The translations under genes were made by a program, and so were the position numbers. Shown here in pieces: positions 43,050 to 52,288 of a stretch of DNA of 64,000 nt (position 1 is its first letter; each line of letters opens with the position of its first letter). The notes under the pieces are model-generated. The model saw nothing but the letters and a program-made list of their open reading frames with translations, searched no databases and was not told where the DNA came from. Source of the stretch: JBJXHC01 sp046160825 (GTDB lineage Bacteria > Bacteroidota > Ignavibacteria > UBA10030 > UBA6906); assembly GCA_046160825.1 (NCBI GenBank), contig JBJXHC010000118.1, forward strand, positions 8,767-72,766. Reading direction: 5' to 3'.

Positions 43050-43100
43050 GTAAGGGCGAGGTTCCTTCGACTTCGCTCAGGGCAGGTCCCTCGCCCTTAC
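43050..43100. repeat. Palindrome split by a nested repeat
   Basis: Outer arms GTAAGGGCGAGG (43050-43061) and CCTCGCCCTTAC (43089-43100) match the palindrome inside the kinase at 11201-11227. Between them lies a second palindromic repeat, CCTTCGACTTCGCTCAGG plus GCAGG. This looks like insertion of one repeat family into the centre of another. Confidence 0.8.
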
Positions 43101-43106
43101 GCGTAA

Positions 43107-43139
43107 GATGCAATCATCTACGCAATCCAAGGCAGTGAA
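43107..43139 (+). pseudogene. Tiny relic of a kinase alphaE region
   Basis: Directly after the palindrome, the sequence reads DAIIYAIQGSE. This matches the NAISYAIQIGEAL segment that follows the same palindrome in the kinase at 10903. It suggests a decayed kinase once carried the palindrome in its alphaD-alphaE loop here. The match is short, so confidence is limited. Confidence 0.5.
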
Positions 43140-43172
43140 AAAATGGCAGTGCTTTAAAACTGAGAAAAGACT

Positions 43173-45872
43173 ATGATCGGAACTACAATCTCTCACTACA
43201 AGATCCTCGAGAAGCTGGGCGAGGGTGGTATGGGCGTTGTCTACAAAGCCGAGGATACCACACTCAAACGTACCGTTGCCCTGAAGTTTCTTCCACAGCA
43301 TGTCAGCGCGAGTGACACGGATAAAGCACGGTTCCTCCTCGAAGCCCAGGCCGCAGCGGCACTCAACCATCCCAATATCTGCACCATCTATGGCATCGAA
43401 GAGAATGACGGACAGACCTTTATCGCAATGGAGTTTGTCGACGGACAAACTCTCCGGGCAAAGCGAGGAACGTTCAATCTCGCCAAAGCAGTCGACATCG
43501 GCATTCAGATTGCCGAAGGACTTGCAGTCGCACATGAGAAAGGCATCGTCCACCGGGACATCAAGCCCGAGAACATCATGGTCAGGAAAGACGGCCTCGT
43601 ACAGATCATGGACTTCGGTCTCGCAAAACTGAGAGCTTCGAGAGCGAGCAGGTTAACAAAGGAAGGAAGCACCGTCGGCACTGCCGGCTTCATGTCCCCC
43701 GAACAGATCCAGGGACAGGAGACCGACCATCGATCGGATATTTTTTCGCTCGGGGTTCTGCTCTACGAACTGTTCAGCGGAGAACTCCCCTTCAAGGGTG
43801 TGCATGAGAGTGCTCTGCTGTACGAGATCGTCAACGTAGACCCTGCGCCCATGAGCGCAACCAAAACGGACATCGATCCCGAACTTGACGGTATCGTGCT
43901 TGAATGCCTGCAGAAGGAACCCGACGAGCGATACAACTCGGCTAAGGACATCGCCAAGGATCTCAAACGCTTCAAGAGAGAGTCGAGCAGACAGCGGATG
44001 AGCCGGACAATGCCTGCCCGTCCTGCATTAGCGGCTTCCCGGACGAGCAGAGTGGTTGATACTCCGGAACCTGCCGGCGCCGGATTCTCCAGGCGCGAAG
44101 TAATTGCGTGGGGTGTTGCCGGACTTCTCCTCGCCGTGGCAGTCTTCGCACTGATGCGACCATCATCCACTTCCTCTAATGGCCATACGGTCATTCAAGC
44201 ATCCATTGTGATACCCGAGAGTTTGTATATCCATTCATTTGGCGCAGGAATGGGACCACCTGTAATTTCGCCTGATGGCCGGGCATTCGTATTTTGCGGA
44301 ATAACCCCGGATGGCGGTCAACGGATTTACCTGCGCTCGCTCAACGAAATGGAGACTCGGCCACTTCCGGGAACCGAGGGTGCCGGCCAACCCTTTTGGT
44401 CACCTGACGGAAAATTCGTCGGGTTCTTTGATGACGGTAAGATGAAAAAGATCGATCTGGTTGGTGGATCGCCAATATCGATTGCCGATGTTCCAAACCC
44501 GAGGGGGGGCACATGGACTCAGGACGGGACCATTGTCTTTGCTCCGGATTTCCAATCCGGACTCTTCCGGGTATCTTCAGACGGTAACGGAACGACAGAG
44601 CTAGTGACATCTTTGGATTCTACGCGTAACGAGGGATCACATCGCTGGCCATTTTTCCTTCCTGATGGGAAACATGTTCTCTATCTTGCCCGCGCGGCTT
44701 CCGAGACCGGCGAAGCGGAGGGCGATGCCGTCTTTGTTGCTTCGCTTGATGGCAGTATGAAGAAAATGCTTGTCCAATCTTCTTTCAATGCCTCATTCGC
44801 CGGTGGATACCTTCTCTTTGCGCGGAGTTCGGTGCTTCTCGCACAACGGTTCAACCTCGAATCTCTTTCCCTTGAGGGAGATCCGATCAAACTTCAGGAA
44901 GGCGTGTTGACAGATGTATCATATAACATGGCTGTGTTCACGGTTTCGAACACAGGAACTTTGTTGTTTCAAACAGGTCAGGCGGAAGCCGGCGCACGCC
45001 CCATGTTTGTTGACCGGGCAGGAAAGACCGTGCGCCTGATTGATGATCGAAGCGAGCAGGATCAACCGCGGTTCTCTCCTGACGGCACACAAGTTGCATT
45101 GTATCTCTATGACACGCGTTCACGAAGAAGTAATATTTGGGTGTACGATCTTCGGACAGGGGGACGAAGACGCCTCACGACCCGATCAGAAGGAGATTTC
45201 TTTCCTTGCTGGTCTGCCGACGGCGCCCGCATTTTCTTTTCGTCAGGTGGCGTGACCGCAAGCGACCTTTATGAAATGCCTGCTGCGCGCAGTGGCAGGG
45301 AAACATTGTTCCTCAACATCTCCGATCAGGATCGTGCAGACGATTGCTCCCCCGACGGGAAGACACTTCTTGTCGGCACGAATGTCCGCTCGTTTGCCAA
45401 AGGTGACTTGTGGCTTGTCCCTGCGACCGGCAGCGGGGGCAAACCGGTAGCATTTCAGCAAACGAAATTCAATGAACACGATGGACGTATTTCCCGGGAT
45501 GGGAAATGGGTTGCCTTTGTATCAAATGAAAGCGGCGAGGATGAGGTGTATCTGAAACTCTTCTCCGCTCCGGAATCCGATGCCTGGAAGGTCTCCTCGG
45601 GCGGCGGCAATTTTCCTCTCTGGGGCGCAAACGCCAATGAGTTGATTTATGTGAATGCAAAGGGCGAAGTCGTTGCTGTCATCCTGCGTTTCTCGGGTAA
45701 TGCGGGCGAGGTCGTCACCGCAAAGACGTTGTTTGTCATTCCACCATTTACTCTGGGGTATGATATTTCACCGGATGGAAAATCGTTTATCTTCACCCGG
45801 AGTCTTGAGATGCAAAAGTTCCCGCCACTTACGCTCGTTGTGAATTGGGAAGAGTTCTTGAGAAAACAGTGA
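43173..45872 (+). CDS. Membrane Ser/Thr kinase with beta-propeller output
   Basis: This 899-residue protein has a kinase domain (K38, HRD D129), a membrane span (about 310-328) and a PD40-type propeller. The catalytic domain belongs to the KEGSTVGTAG family (13809, 16691, 21771, 49374). It keeps short beta4-beta5 and alphaD-alphaE loops, so it serves as the uninterrupted reference for the inserts elsewhere. Its N-lobe is the closest match to the truncated kinase at 19557. No relic frame lies directly upstream. Confidence 0.95.
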   Translation: MIGTTISHYKILEKLGEGGMGVVYKAEDTTLKRTVALKFLPQHVSASDTDKARFLLEAQAAAALNHPNICTIYGIEENDGQTFIAMEFVDGQTLRAKRGTFNLAKAVDIGIQIAEGLAVAHEKGIVHRDIKPENIMVRKDGLVQIMDFGLAKLRASRASRLTKEGSTVGTAGFMSPEQIQGQETDHRSDIFSLGVLLYELFSGELPFKGVHESALLYEIVNVDPAPMSATKTDIDPELDGIVLECLQKEPDERYNSAKDIAKDLKRFKRESSRQRMSRTMPARPALAASRTSRVVDTPEPAGAGFSRREVIAWGVAGLLLAVAVFALMRPSSTSSNGHTVIQASIVIPESLYIHSFGAGMGPPVISPDGRAFVFCGITPDGGQRIYLRSLNEMETRPLPGTEGAGQPFWSPDGKFVGFFDDGKMKKIDLVGGSPISIADVPNPRGGTWTQDGTIVFAPDFQSGLFRVSSDGNGTTELVTSLDSTRNEGSHRWPFFLPDGKHVLYLARAASETGEAEGDAVFVASLDGSMKKMLVQSSFNASFAGGYLLFARSSVLLAQRFNLESLSLEGDPIKLQEGVLTDVSYNMAVFTVSNTGTLLFQTGQAEAGARPMFVDRAGKTVRLIDDRSEQDQPRFSPDGTQVALYLYDTRSRRSNIWVYDLRTGGRRRLTTRSEGDFFPCWSADGARIFFSSGGVTASDLYEMPAARSGRETLFLNISDQDRADDCSPDGKTLLVGTNVRSFAKGDLWLVPATGSGGKPVAFQQTKFNEHDGRISRDGKWVAFVSNESGEDEVYLKLFSAPESDAWKVSSGGGNFPLWGANANELIYVNAKGEVVAVILRFSGNAGEVVTAKTLFVIPPFTLGYDISPDGKSFIFTRSLEMQKFPPLTLVVNWEEFLRKQ

Positions 45873-45903
45873 ACAGGATTGAGTCAATGAATCAATTGTC
45901 GAT

Positions 45904-48291
45904 ATGATCGGCCAGACTATCTCTCACTATAAGATCCTGGAAAAGCTGGGTGAGGGTGGAATGGGTATTGTCTACAAGGCCCAGGACACCAAACTCGACC
46001 GGATCGTTGCGTTGAAATTCCTTCCTCCACGGTTGTCCGCTTCCGAGCAAGACAAGTCCCGCTTTATGCAGGAAGCAAAAGCCGCGGCGATGTTGAACCA
46101 TCCCAATATTTGCACGATTCACGCAATTGAAGAATCGGACGGCCAACAGTTTATTGTGATGGAATATGTGGATGGCAACACTTTGCGCGACGTTATAGGT
46201 GCGCATCGCGATGCGCACCTACGGGTTGACGACGCAATCTCCTATGCCATCCAGATCGGCGAAGCGCTTCAGGAGGCCCACAGCAAGGGCATTGTTCACC
46301 GCGACATCAAGTCTGAAAACATCATGGTGAACTCAAAGAAGCAAATCAAAGTGATGGACTTTGGTCTTGCAAGACTCAAAGGCTCGATGAAACTCACTCG
46401 CACATCGAGTACACTCGGGACACTTGCGTACATGGCACCCGAACAGCTTCAAGGCGCCGAAGTGGATGCCCGATCCGATATCTTTGCATTTGGTGTGGTG
46501 CTCTTCGAAACGCTCACGGGTAAACTACCGTTTCGTGGCGAACATGAGGCCGCCATTATGTATTCCATTGTGAATGAAGAATGCGACACCGTTCAGAAAC
46601 ACCGGGACGATGTATCTCCAGAGCTGGACAGAATCATACACCGGGCACTGGAGAAAGACCCGAATGATCGGTACCAGCATATTGATGACATGACGAGCGA
46701 GCTGCGCAAATTCTTGAAGCAGTCCTCGAGAATTACCCGCCCGGTGCCCACCGAGGTAGCACCTCTTATCTCCAAAGAGAGGTACTTAGAATCTAACTCT
46801 CCTCTACTGCAAGGCCAGAAACCACCACGTACATTGTACTTCGTTCTTGCAGCCGCGGCAATACTCCTCATTGCTTTTGCAGCATACATGTTCTTTCTCC
46901 CACGCACCGAAACGATTGATTCCCTTGCCGTACTCCCCTTTGTCAATGTAGGTGGCGATCCGAACACAGAGTACCTCAGTGATGGTATGACCGAGAGCAT
47001 TATCAACAGCCTCACCCGAATTCCGGGACTTAGGGTAATCCCACGCAGCACGGTATTTCGATTCAAGGGCAAGGATAATGATCCGCAGGAAATTGGAACT
47101 CAACTGAATGTGCGTGCCGTGCTTATGGGGCGTATTGTCCAACGCGACGACAACCTCAACCTTCAACTGGACTTGATTGATGTTGACCGACAGTCGCAGG
47201 TCTACGGCAATCAATACCAACACAGGGCGAGCGAGATTCTTGCAATGCAAGAAGAGATTGTCAGCGATCTTTTGAACCAACTTGGCGTAACATTGAGCAA
47301 GCAGTCTCAGCAGACGGTCACGAAGCGGTATACCGACAATGTTGATGCCTACAAGTTGTATCTCCAGGGTCGCTACTACTGGAACAAACGACGGGCATTG
47401 GAGATTCAAAAAGCCATCGAGTGTTTCAATCAGGCACTGGCTTTGGACGCGAGCTATGCGCTAGCGTACGTTGGTCTGGCTGATTGCTATGCACTTCTGG
47501 AACAATATGCTGGCATGCCTGGAAAAGAAACATATCCTAAAGCAGTTGCTGCTGCAACTCGTGCGCTTGAGATCGACAATACCCTGGCAGAGGCTCACAC
47601 TACTCTCGCCTTCGCGAGTTTCGCAATGTGGAATTGGGACAAGGGCGAGGAGGAATTCAAACTCTCGATCTCTCTCAATCCAAACTATCCCACAACCTAT
47701 CATTGGTATTCCATTCTACTCCAGAGTCTCAGCCGCCACGAGGAAGCATTACGCACAATCAAGCGGGCTCAAGAACTCGACCCTCTCTCTCCTGTCATCG
47801 GTATCAATGTTGGACTTGCGTACTACATGGAAGGACAGTACGAACGGGCCCTCCAGGAAATGGACGCGGTGTTGGCGATTGACTCTTTATTCGGCCCGGC
47901 GTATTCGAGGAAATCCCAGGTCAACGCTAAGCTTGGAAGACTGAACGAGGCATTTGCCATGGCATCGAAGGCCGTGGAGGTTTCCGGACGTTCATCCGAG
48001 GCGGTATCATTCCTCGGTTATTGTTACGGGTTATTGGGAAAACGGGATGAGGCGTTGAAGATTGCGAAGGAACTCGAGGAACGTTATGCCATCAAGACAT
48101 CCACCGGCTACTACGTCGCGAGGGTGTATGTTGGTCTCGACGACAGAGAGAGTATTTTCAAGTGGCTGAATCTTGATATGGAAAACCATGCCGGAACGAT
48201 GATATGGCTTAACCAGGATAGGGAATTGGAACCTTACCGGTCTGACCCCCGGTTCATTGACATTCTTGAAAAAATTGGAATGAAGAAATGA
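45904..48291 (+). CDS. Membrane Ser/Thr kinase with TolB-N-like domain and TPRs
   Basis: This 795-residue protein has a kinase domain (K38, HRD D134), a membrane span at about 310-330, a TolB-N-like domain (LAVLPFVNVGGD to LMGRIVQ) and TPR helices. The alphaD-alphaE loop includes GAHRDAHLR, encoded by a perfect palindrome. The TPR tail resembles that of 35244. It ends 15 bp before a DUF2652 gene. Confidence 0.95.
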   Translation: MIGQTISHYKILEKLGEGGMGIVYKAQDTKLDRIVALKFLPPRLSASEQDKSRFMQEAKAAAMLNHPNICTIHAIEESDGQQFIVMEYVDGNTLRDVIGAHRDAHLRVDDAISYAIQIGEALQEAHSKGIVHRDIKSENIMVNSKKQIKVMDFGLARLKGSMKLTRTSSTLGTLAYMAPEQLQGAEVDARSDIFAFGVVLFETLTGKLPFRGEHEAAIMYSIVNEECDTVQKHRDDVSPELDRIIHRALEKDPNDRYQHIDDMTSELRKFLKQSSRITRPVPTEVAPLISKERYLESNSPLLQGQKPPRTLYFVLAAAAILLIAFAAYMFFLPRTETIDSLAVLPFVNVGGDPNTEYLSDGMTESIINSLTRIPGLRVIPRSTVFRFKGKDNDPQEIGTQLNVRAVLMGRIVQRDDNLNLQLDLIDVDRQSQVYGNQYQHRASEILAMQEEIVSDLLNQLGVTLSKQSQQTVTKRYTDNVDAYKLYLQGRYYWNKRRALEIQKAIECFNQALALDASYALAYVGLADCYALLEQYAGMPGKETYPKAVAAATRALEIDNTLAEAHTTLAFASFAMWNWDKGEEEFKLSISLNPNYPTTYHWYSILLQSLSRHEEALRTIKRAQELDPLSPVIGINVGLAYYMEGQYERALQEMDAVLAIDSLFGPAYSRKSQVNAKLGRLNEAFAMASKAVEVSGRSSEAVSFLGYCYGLLGKRDEALKIAKELEERYAIKTSTGYYVARVYVGLDDRESIFKWLNLDMENHAGTMIWLNQDRELEPYRSDPRFIDILEKIGMKK
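46196..46221. repeat. Perfect in-frame palindrome in kinase alphaD-alphaE loop
   Basis: TAGGTGCGCATCG (46196-46208) is followed at once by its exact reverse complement CGATGCGCACCTA (46209-46221). It is translated in frame at the same loop as the palindromes at 8328 and 11201 but has an unrelated sequence. Confidence 0.88.
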
Positions 48292-48306
48292 TGAAGGAGA
48301 TCAACT

Positions 48307-49377
48307 GTGCAGTCTAACATTGAGCAAGGATATCTGGTTCTTGTAGACATCTCCGGGTTTACACCCTTCGTTGCCGAAAGCGAACTGGACCATTCACAGG
48401 CAATCCTGAGCGAAATCCTGAATCTCATTATTCGTAATCTCACACCAGCACTGACCATCGCTGAAATTGAAGGAGATGCAGTCTTCGCGTATGTGTCCAG
48501 TAAGAACCTTCCTCGCGGCGAAACCCTGCTGGAGATTGTTGAGGCAACGTATGTGGCATTTAGAGACAAGCGTGAGTCTTCACGGCGCATGGCAACATGC
48601 AGGTGCAAGGCGTGTCAGATGATACCCGGTCTCGACCTGAAATTCATCGCGCACTATGGCGAGTATATACAACAGAGCATTGGAGGTAAACAAAAGCCCC
48701 TGGGCTCATGCGTCAACTTGATTCACCGATTGCTGAAGAACAAAGTCAACGAGGCCACAGGATGGCGCGGGTATGCCCTATTCACCGAGCAGAGTTTACA
48801 GAGTATGGATGTACACCCGATCAACGTTCATACGCAGGTCGAAACCTACGAGCATCTCGGAGACGTTTCCACTTACAGTATTAATCTGGATGATCGTTAC
48901 AAAGAGCTGACTGACGAGCGGCGGGTGTTTCTGCGGCCGGAGGAGGCGGATGTTGTGATCACCGCGAACTTTCCGGTTTCACCACCCGACCTGTGGGTGT
49001 GGCTGAATGATCCCGAGAAGCGAACCAGTTGGAGAATTGGCTCAGAATGGCATTCAGGAGAGCGGCCGGAGGGGCGTACTGAACGTGGATCGCGCAACCA
49101 CTGTTCCAACAGTGATGTAGTCGAGCTTATACTCGACTGGCGTCCATTCAATTACTACACCGTAAATCTCCTCAAGCCGCCGATCAACCTGACTTCGACA
49201 ACTGTTCTTGAGGCCATTCCCGATGGTACGCGACTCATCCATACTTTTCGGTTCAATGGCCGATTGCCGAGATGGGCCTGTCGCCTTCTGTGTAAGCTCG
49301 TTATTGGCAGGGGGATGAAGATGGAGCAAAGCCTGGAGGTATTGGGCTGGCTTCTGGTTGAGAAAGAGAGAGTATGA
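48307..49377 (+). CDS. DUF2652 (cyclase-like) protein with SRPBCC-like C-terminus
   Basis: This 356-residue protein begins at a GTG with GAAGGAGA 6 nt upstream. The N-terminal half (LVLVDISGFTPFVAESELDHS, AEIEGDAVFAYV) matches DUF2652, which resembles class III nucleotide cyclases. The metal-binding aspartates appear as D15 and the D of EGDAVF. The C-terminal half (about 215-350, ITANFPVSPPDLWVWLNDPEKRTSW) looks like an SRPBCC/START-type lipid or ligand pocket. Its TGA overlaps the ATG of the next kinase as ATGA. Whether it makes a cyclic nucleotide is not shown. Confidence 0.82.
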   Translation: MQSNIEQGYLVLVDISGFTPFVAESELDHSQAILSEILNLIIRNLTPALTIAEIEGDAVFAYVSSKNLPRGETLLEIVEATYVAFRDKRESSRRMATCRCKACQMIPGLDLKFIAHYGEYIQQSIGGKQKPLGSCVNLIHRLLKNKVNEATGWRGYALFTEQSLQSMDVHPINVHTQVETYEHLGDVSTYSINLDDRYKELTDERRVFLRPEEADVVITANFPVSPPDLWVWLNDPEKRTSWRIGSEWHSGERPEGRTERGSRNHCSNSDVVELILDWRPFNYYTVNLLKPPINLTSTTVLEAIPDGTRLIHTFRFNGRLPRWACRLLCKLVIGRGMKMEQSLEVLGWLLVEKERV

Positions 49378-52055
49378 TCAACACAACCATATCTCACTAC
49401 AAGATCCTGGAAAAATTGGGTGAGGGCGGCATGGGTATCGTCTACAAAGCCCAAGATACCAAGCTCGACCGTATCGTAGCGCTCAAGTTCCTTCCCTCTC
49501 ACCTCTCTGCTTCGGAGCAGGACAAAGCCCGATTCATCCAAGAAGCAAAGGCGGCATCTGCCATCAACCATCCGAACATCTGTACGATCTACTCCATTGA
49601 TGAACATGAAGGGCAGCTCTTCATCGCGATGGAGTTTGTGGATGGACAAACATTGCGGGATAAGAGAGGATCGATCAGTGCCAAGCAAGCAATCGAAATC
49701 GGAACCCAAATCGCCGATGGACTCGCAGCGGCTCATGACAAAGGGATCGTTCACCGGGACATCAAACCTGAGAACATCATGGTCCGCAAGGACGGCATCG
49801 CGCAGATTATGGACTTTGGCTTGGCGAAGCTGCGCGGGGTTTCAAGGTTGACGAAAGAAGGAAGCACGCTCGGGACCGCCGGATATATGTCGCCCGAGCT
49901 GGTACAAGGACAGGATGCTGACCATCGGTCGGATATTTTCTCGTTCGGTGTTCTTCTCTATGAACTTTTCACCGGACAACTTCCGTTCAGGGGAGTTCAT
50001 GAGACAGCGTTGATGTATGAGATCGTGAATGTCGATGCGCCGCCGATGTCCTCAGTGAAACCGGAGGTCGATCCGTCTCTTGATGCGATTGTTCTCGAAT
50101 GCCTGGAAAAGGACCCCAATGAAAGAACGCAGTCAGTCAAGCAGGTTTCCATTGATCTCAAGAGAATCAAACGGGAGTCGGGCCGAGCAAGAGTCAGCCG
50201 TGTAACTTCCGTGCGGCCAATAATAAAATCTGATCGCATTGATTCCGGCAATCCGTCTGAAGCACCGCGTTGGCGACGGATACTCTGGCCCGTGGTTTCG
50301 GCTATTCTCGGCTTGGCGCTTCTGTATACTGTTTGGATTTTCCGACAGTCCCCGATATCCCGTTCTGTCGCGAGGTTTGACATTGTCGTCCCCAAAGATC
50401 AAACGCTTGTGCTGATGAATTATCCGGCGATTGCAATTTCTCCGGATGGAACAGTCATTGTGTACAAAGCAAATGAACAACTTTATCAAAGGAGATTGGA
50501 AAACCTCGAGCTCGAACCAATTCCAGGTACGGAAGGAGGGATAAGTCCGTTCTTTTCTCCGGATAGTCGTTGGTTGGGATTCTTTGTGCAAGGAAAGATG
50601 ATGAAAGTTCCATTACATGGGGGCTCCGCTGTCTTTCTCGCTGAATTACAGGGCAATCGGGGTGGAACATGGGGCAAAGACGGAACGATTGTCTTTTCTC
50701 CGTCGGGAAGAGGAGGACTGTTCCGGGTAAAGCAAGACGGTGGAGATGTACAGCGGGTTACAACCGCAGACACAACGCAGAACGAGCGCACGCATCGCTG
50801 GCCTCACTTCCTTCCGGATGGAAAGACTGTGATCTTCACGATTGGAACCTTCGGCAGCCCCGACTATTACGAGGATGCCACGATCGCAGTCGTGAACATC
50901 GAAACCGGTGAACGAAAGACCGTTTTGAAAGGAGCAAGCAGTGCACGATTTCTCCCGCCGGGATACATTGTCTATTCTCACGCCGGAACCCTGTTTGCCG
51001 TTTCATTCGACATGGACCGGCTTGAAGTAACCGGCACGGCATTTCCGGTGCTTTCCAACGTATCCAGTGATGTCACCACGGGGGCCACGAACTTTAGCTT
51101 CGCTGATAATGGAACGCTTGTATATATTCCGGGAAGTTCCAACATTGGCAACCGCAAGCTTGCATTACTCGACCTCGTCGGTAATATGTCGACGCTTTCT
51201 GCTCCTGTGCAGTCCTATGTTGATCCATGCATGTCTCCTGATGGAAAACGCATTGCAGTTGCCGTTCAATCAGGACGGGATTTCGACATCTGGGTGTATG
51301 ACATTCAACGAAATACAATGAGCCGTCTGACATTCGGTGGATCCAACCGATCGCCTGTCTGGTCTCCGGACAGCCGGAGGATCGCTTATTCAAATAATAC
51401 TGCCGGACCTGGCGGGACATCCGGAAGGTCAAGGGTTGTTATTCTGCAGGCTGATGGCAGTGGTGCACAAGAAGAGATTCCTTTTCTGCATGACCGTACC
51501 TATCTCAGTTGCTGGTCTCGCGACGGTTCCATGCTCTTTGGTACTGTTCCCCAACAAGGAATGGGCTGGGACCTTTGGCTTATTCCATTGACCGGCGATC
51601 GAACTCCGAAGGTGTTGCTTTCAACAAAGTTTGATGAGGCCTTTGCTTCGCTCTCTCCTGACGGGAAATGGCTTGCCTATCTTGCAAATGAAACCGGGTC
51701 TTCTCAAGTATACGTGCGACCATTCCCGCAAGGATCTGGTAAATGGCAGATCTCCGTTAATGGAGGCAATAAGGTTGATTGGTCGGAGGACGGACGCACG
51801 CTGTATTTCGGTACGCCCAGCGAAATCATGTTCGTTTCGATTGTCGGAACCCATACACTGACCACAGGACAACCACAGGTCTTAATCAGGGACTACCCAT
51901 GGCTAAATGTGGAGAGTGCCATCAGTTATGATATTGCACCGGATGGGAAACATATTCTCGTCGCGAAACCCAGAGATGAAGAGAAGCTTCAACAGATTAA
52001 TGTTGTGATGAACTGGTTCGATGAGATCAACAACACCGTGGCTTCAGGAAAGTAA
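49374..52055 (+). CDS. Membrane Ser/Thr kinase with beta-propeller output
   Basis: This 893-residue protein has a kinase domain (K38, HRD D129; YMSPELVQG replaces the usual YMSPEQVQG), a membrane span (about 301-322) and a PD40-type propeller. Its loops are short and free of palindromes. The start codon overlaps the stop of the DUF2652 gene, which suggests coupled translation of the pair. Confidence 0.95.
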   Translation: MINTTISHYKILEKLGEGGMGIVYKAQDTKLDRIVALKFLPSHLSASEQDKARFIQEAKAASAINHPNICTIYSIDEHEGQLFIAMEFVDGQTLRDKRGSISAKQAIEIGTQIADGLAAAHDKGIVHRDIKPENIMVRKDGIAQIMDFGLAKLRGVSRLTKEGSTLGTAGYMSPELVQGQDADHRSDIFSFGVLLYELFTGQLPFRGVHETALMYEIVNVDAPPMSSVKPEVDPSLDAIVLECLEKDPNERTQSVKQVSIDLKRIKRESGRARVSRVTSVRPIIKSDRIDSGNPSEAPRWRRILWPVVSAILGLALLYTVWIFRQSPISRSVARFDIVVPKDQTLVLMNYPAIAISPDGTVIVYKANEQLYQRRLENLELEPIPGTEGGISPFFSPDSRWLGFFVQGKMMKVPLHGGSAVFLAELQGNRGGTWGKDGTIVFSPSGRGGLFRVKQDGGDVQRVTTADTTQNERTHRWPHFLPDGKTVIFTIGTFGSPDYYEDATIAVVNIETGERKTVLKGASSARFLPPGYIVYSHAGTLFAVSFDMDRLEVTGTAFPVLSNVSSDVTTGATNFSFADNGTLVYIPGSSNIGNRKLALLDLVGNMSTLSAPVQSYVDPCMSPDGKRIAVAVQSGRDFDIWVYDIQRNTMSRLTFGGSNRSPVWSPDSRRIAYSNNTAGPGGTSGRSRVVILQADGSGAQEEIPFLHDRTYLSCWSRDGSMLFGTVPQQGMGWDLWLIPLTGDRTPKVLLSTKFDEAFASLSPDGKWLAYLANETGSSQVYVRPFPQGSGKWQISVNGGNKVDWSEDGRTLYFGTPSEIMFVSIVGTHTLTTGQPQVLIRDYPWLNVESAISYDIAPDGKHILVAKPRDEEKLQQINVVMNWFDEINNTVASGK

Positions 52056-52140
52056 CGAGCGAGTTGTCGCGACTTTGAGTATCCCGCCTGCCATAGAGAA
52101 TTCTCAGAGGCGGGCAGGCCGCCTTCTTTGTGCGGGAACT
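52056..52140 (+). repeat. Left-truncated covarying-stem element with nested palindrome
   Basis: CGAGTTGTCGCGACTTTG and then TATCCCGCC correspond to the right half of the element (CGA-GTGG-right arm-TTTG-ATCCCGCC). A GCCTGCC...GGCAGGC palindrome with a central GAGAATTCTC follows, as in copy 5. The left arm is missing directly after the kinase stop codon. Confidence 0.6.
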
Positions 52141-52142
52141 GC

Positions 52143-52247
52143 ATGAAAGGGATAGGACAAACAATTTCTCACTATAAAATCCCTGATCGATGCTGTGTAG
52201 GAATATACGGTGTTAGGACGAGGTCACCTCGCCCTAATGGAGAATGA
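52143..52247 (+). pseudogene. Relic kinase start, 34-residue frame, not overlapping
   Basis: The frame reads MKGIGQTISHYKI and then diverges. It ends at TGA 52245-52247, 41 bp before the next kinase ATG, so it is the only relic without a stop-start overlap. It runs through the palindrome at 52213-52237. Confidence 0.55.
52213..52237. repeat. Palindrome related to 11201-11227
   Basis: TTAGGACGAGGT, central C, ACCTCGCCCTAA: one mismatch in a 12-bp inverted repeat. Same family as the in-frame palindrome of the kinase at 10903 and the split copy at 43050. Confidence 0.7.
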
Positions 52248-52288
52248 TTTTGTGACCATGGTAGTGCTTCAACATGGAGAGAAAAGCT

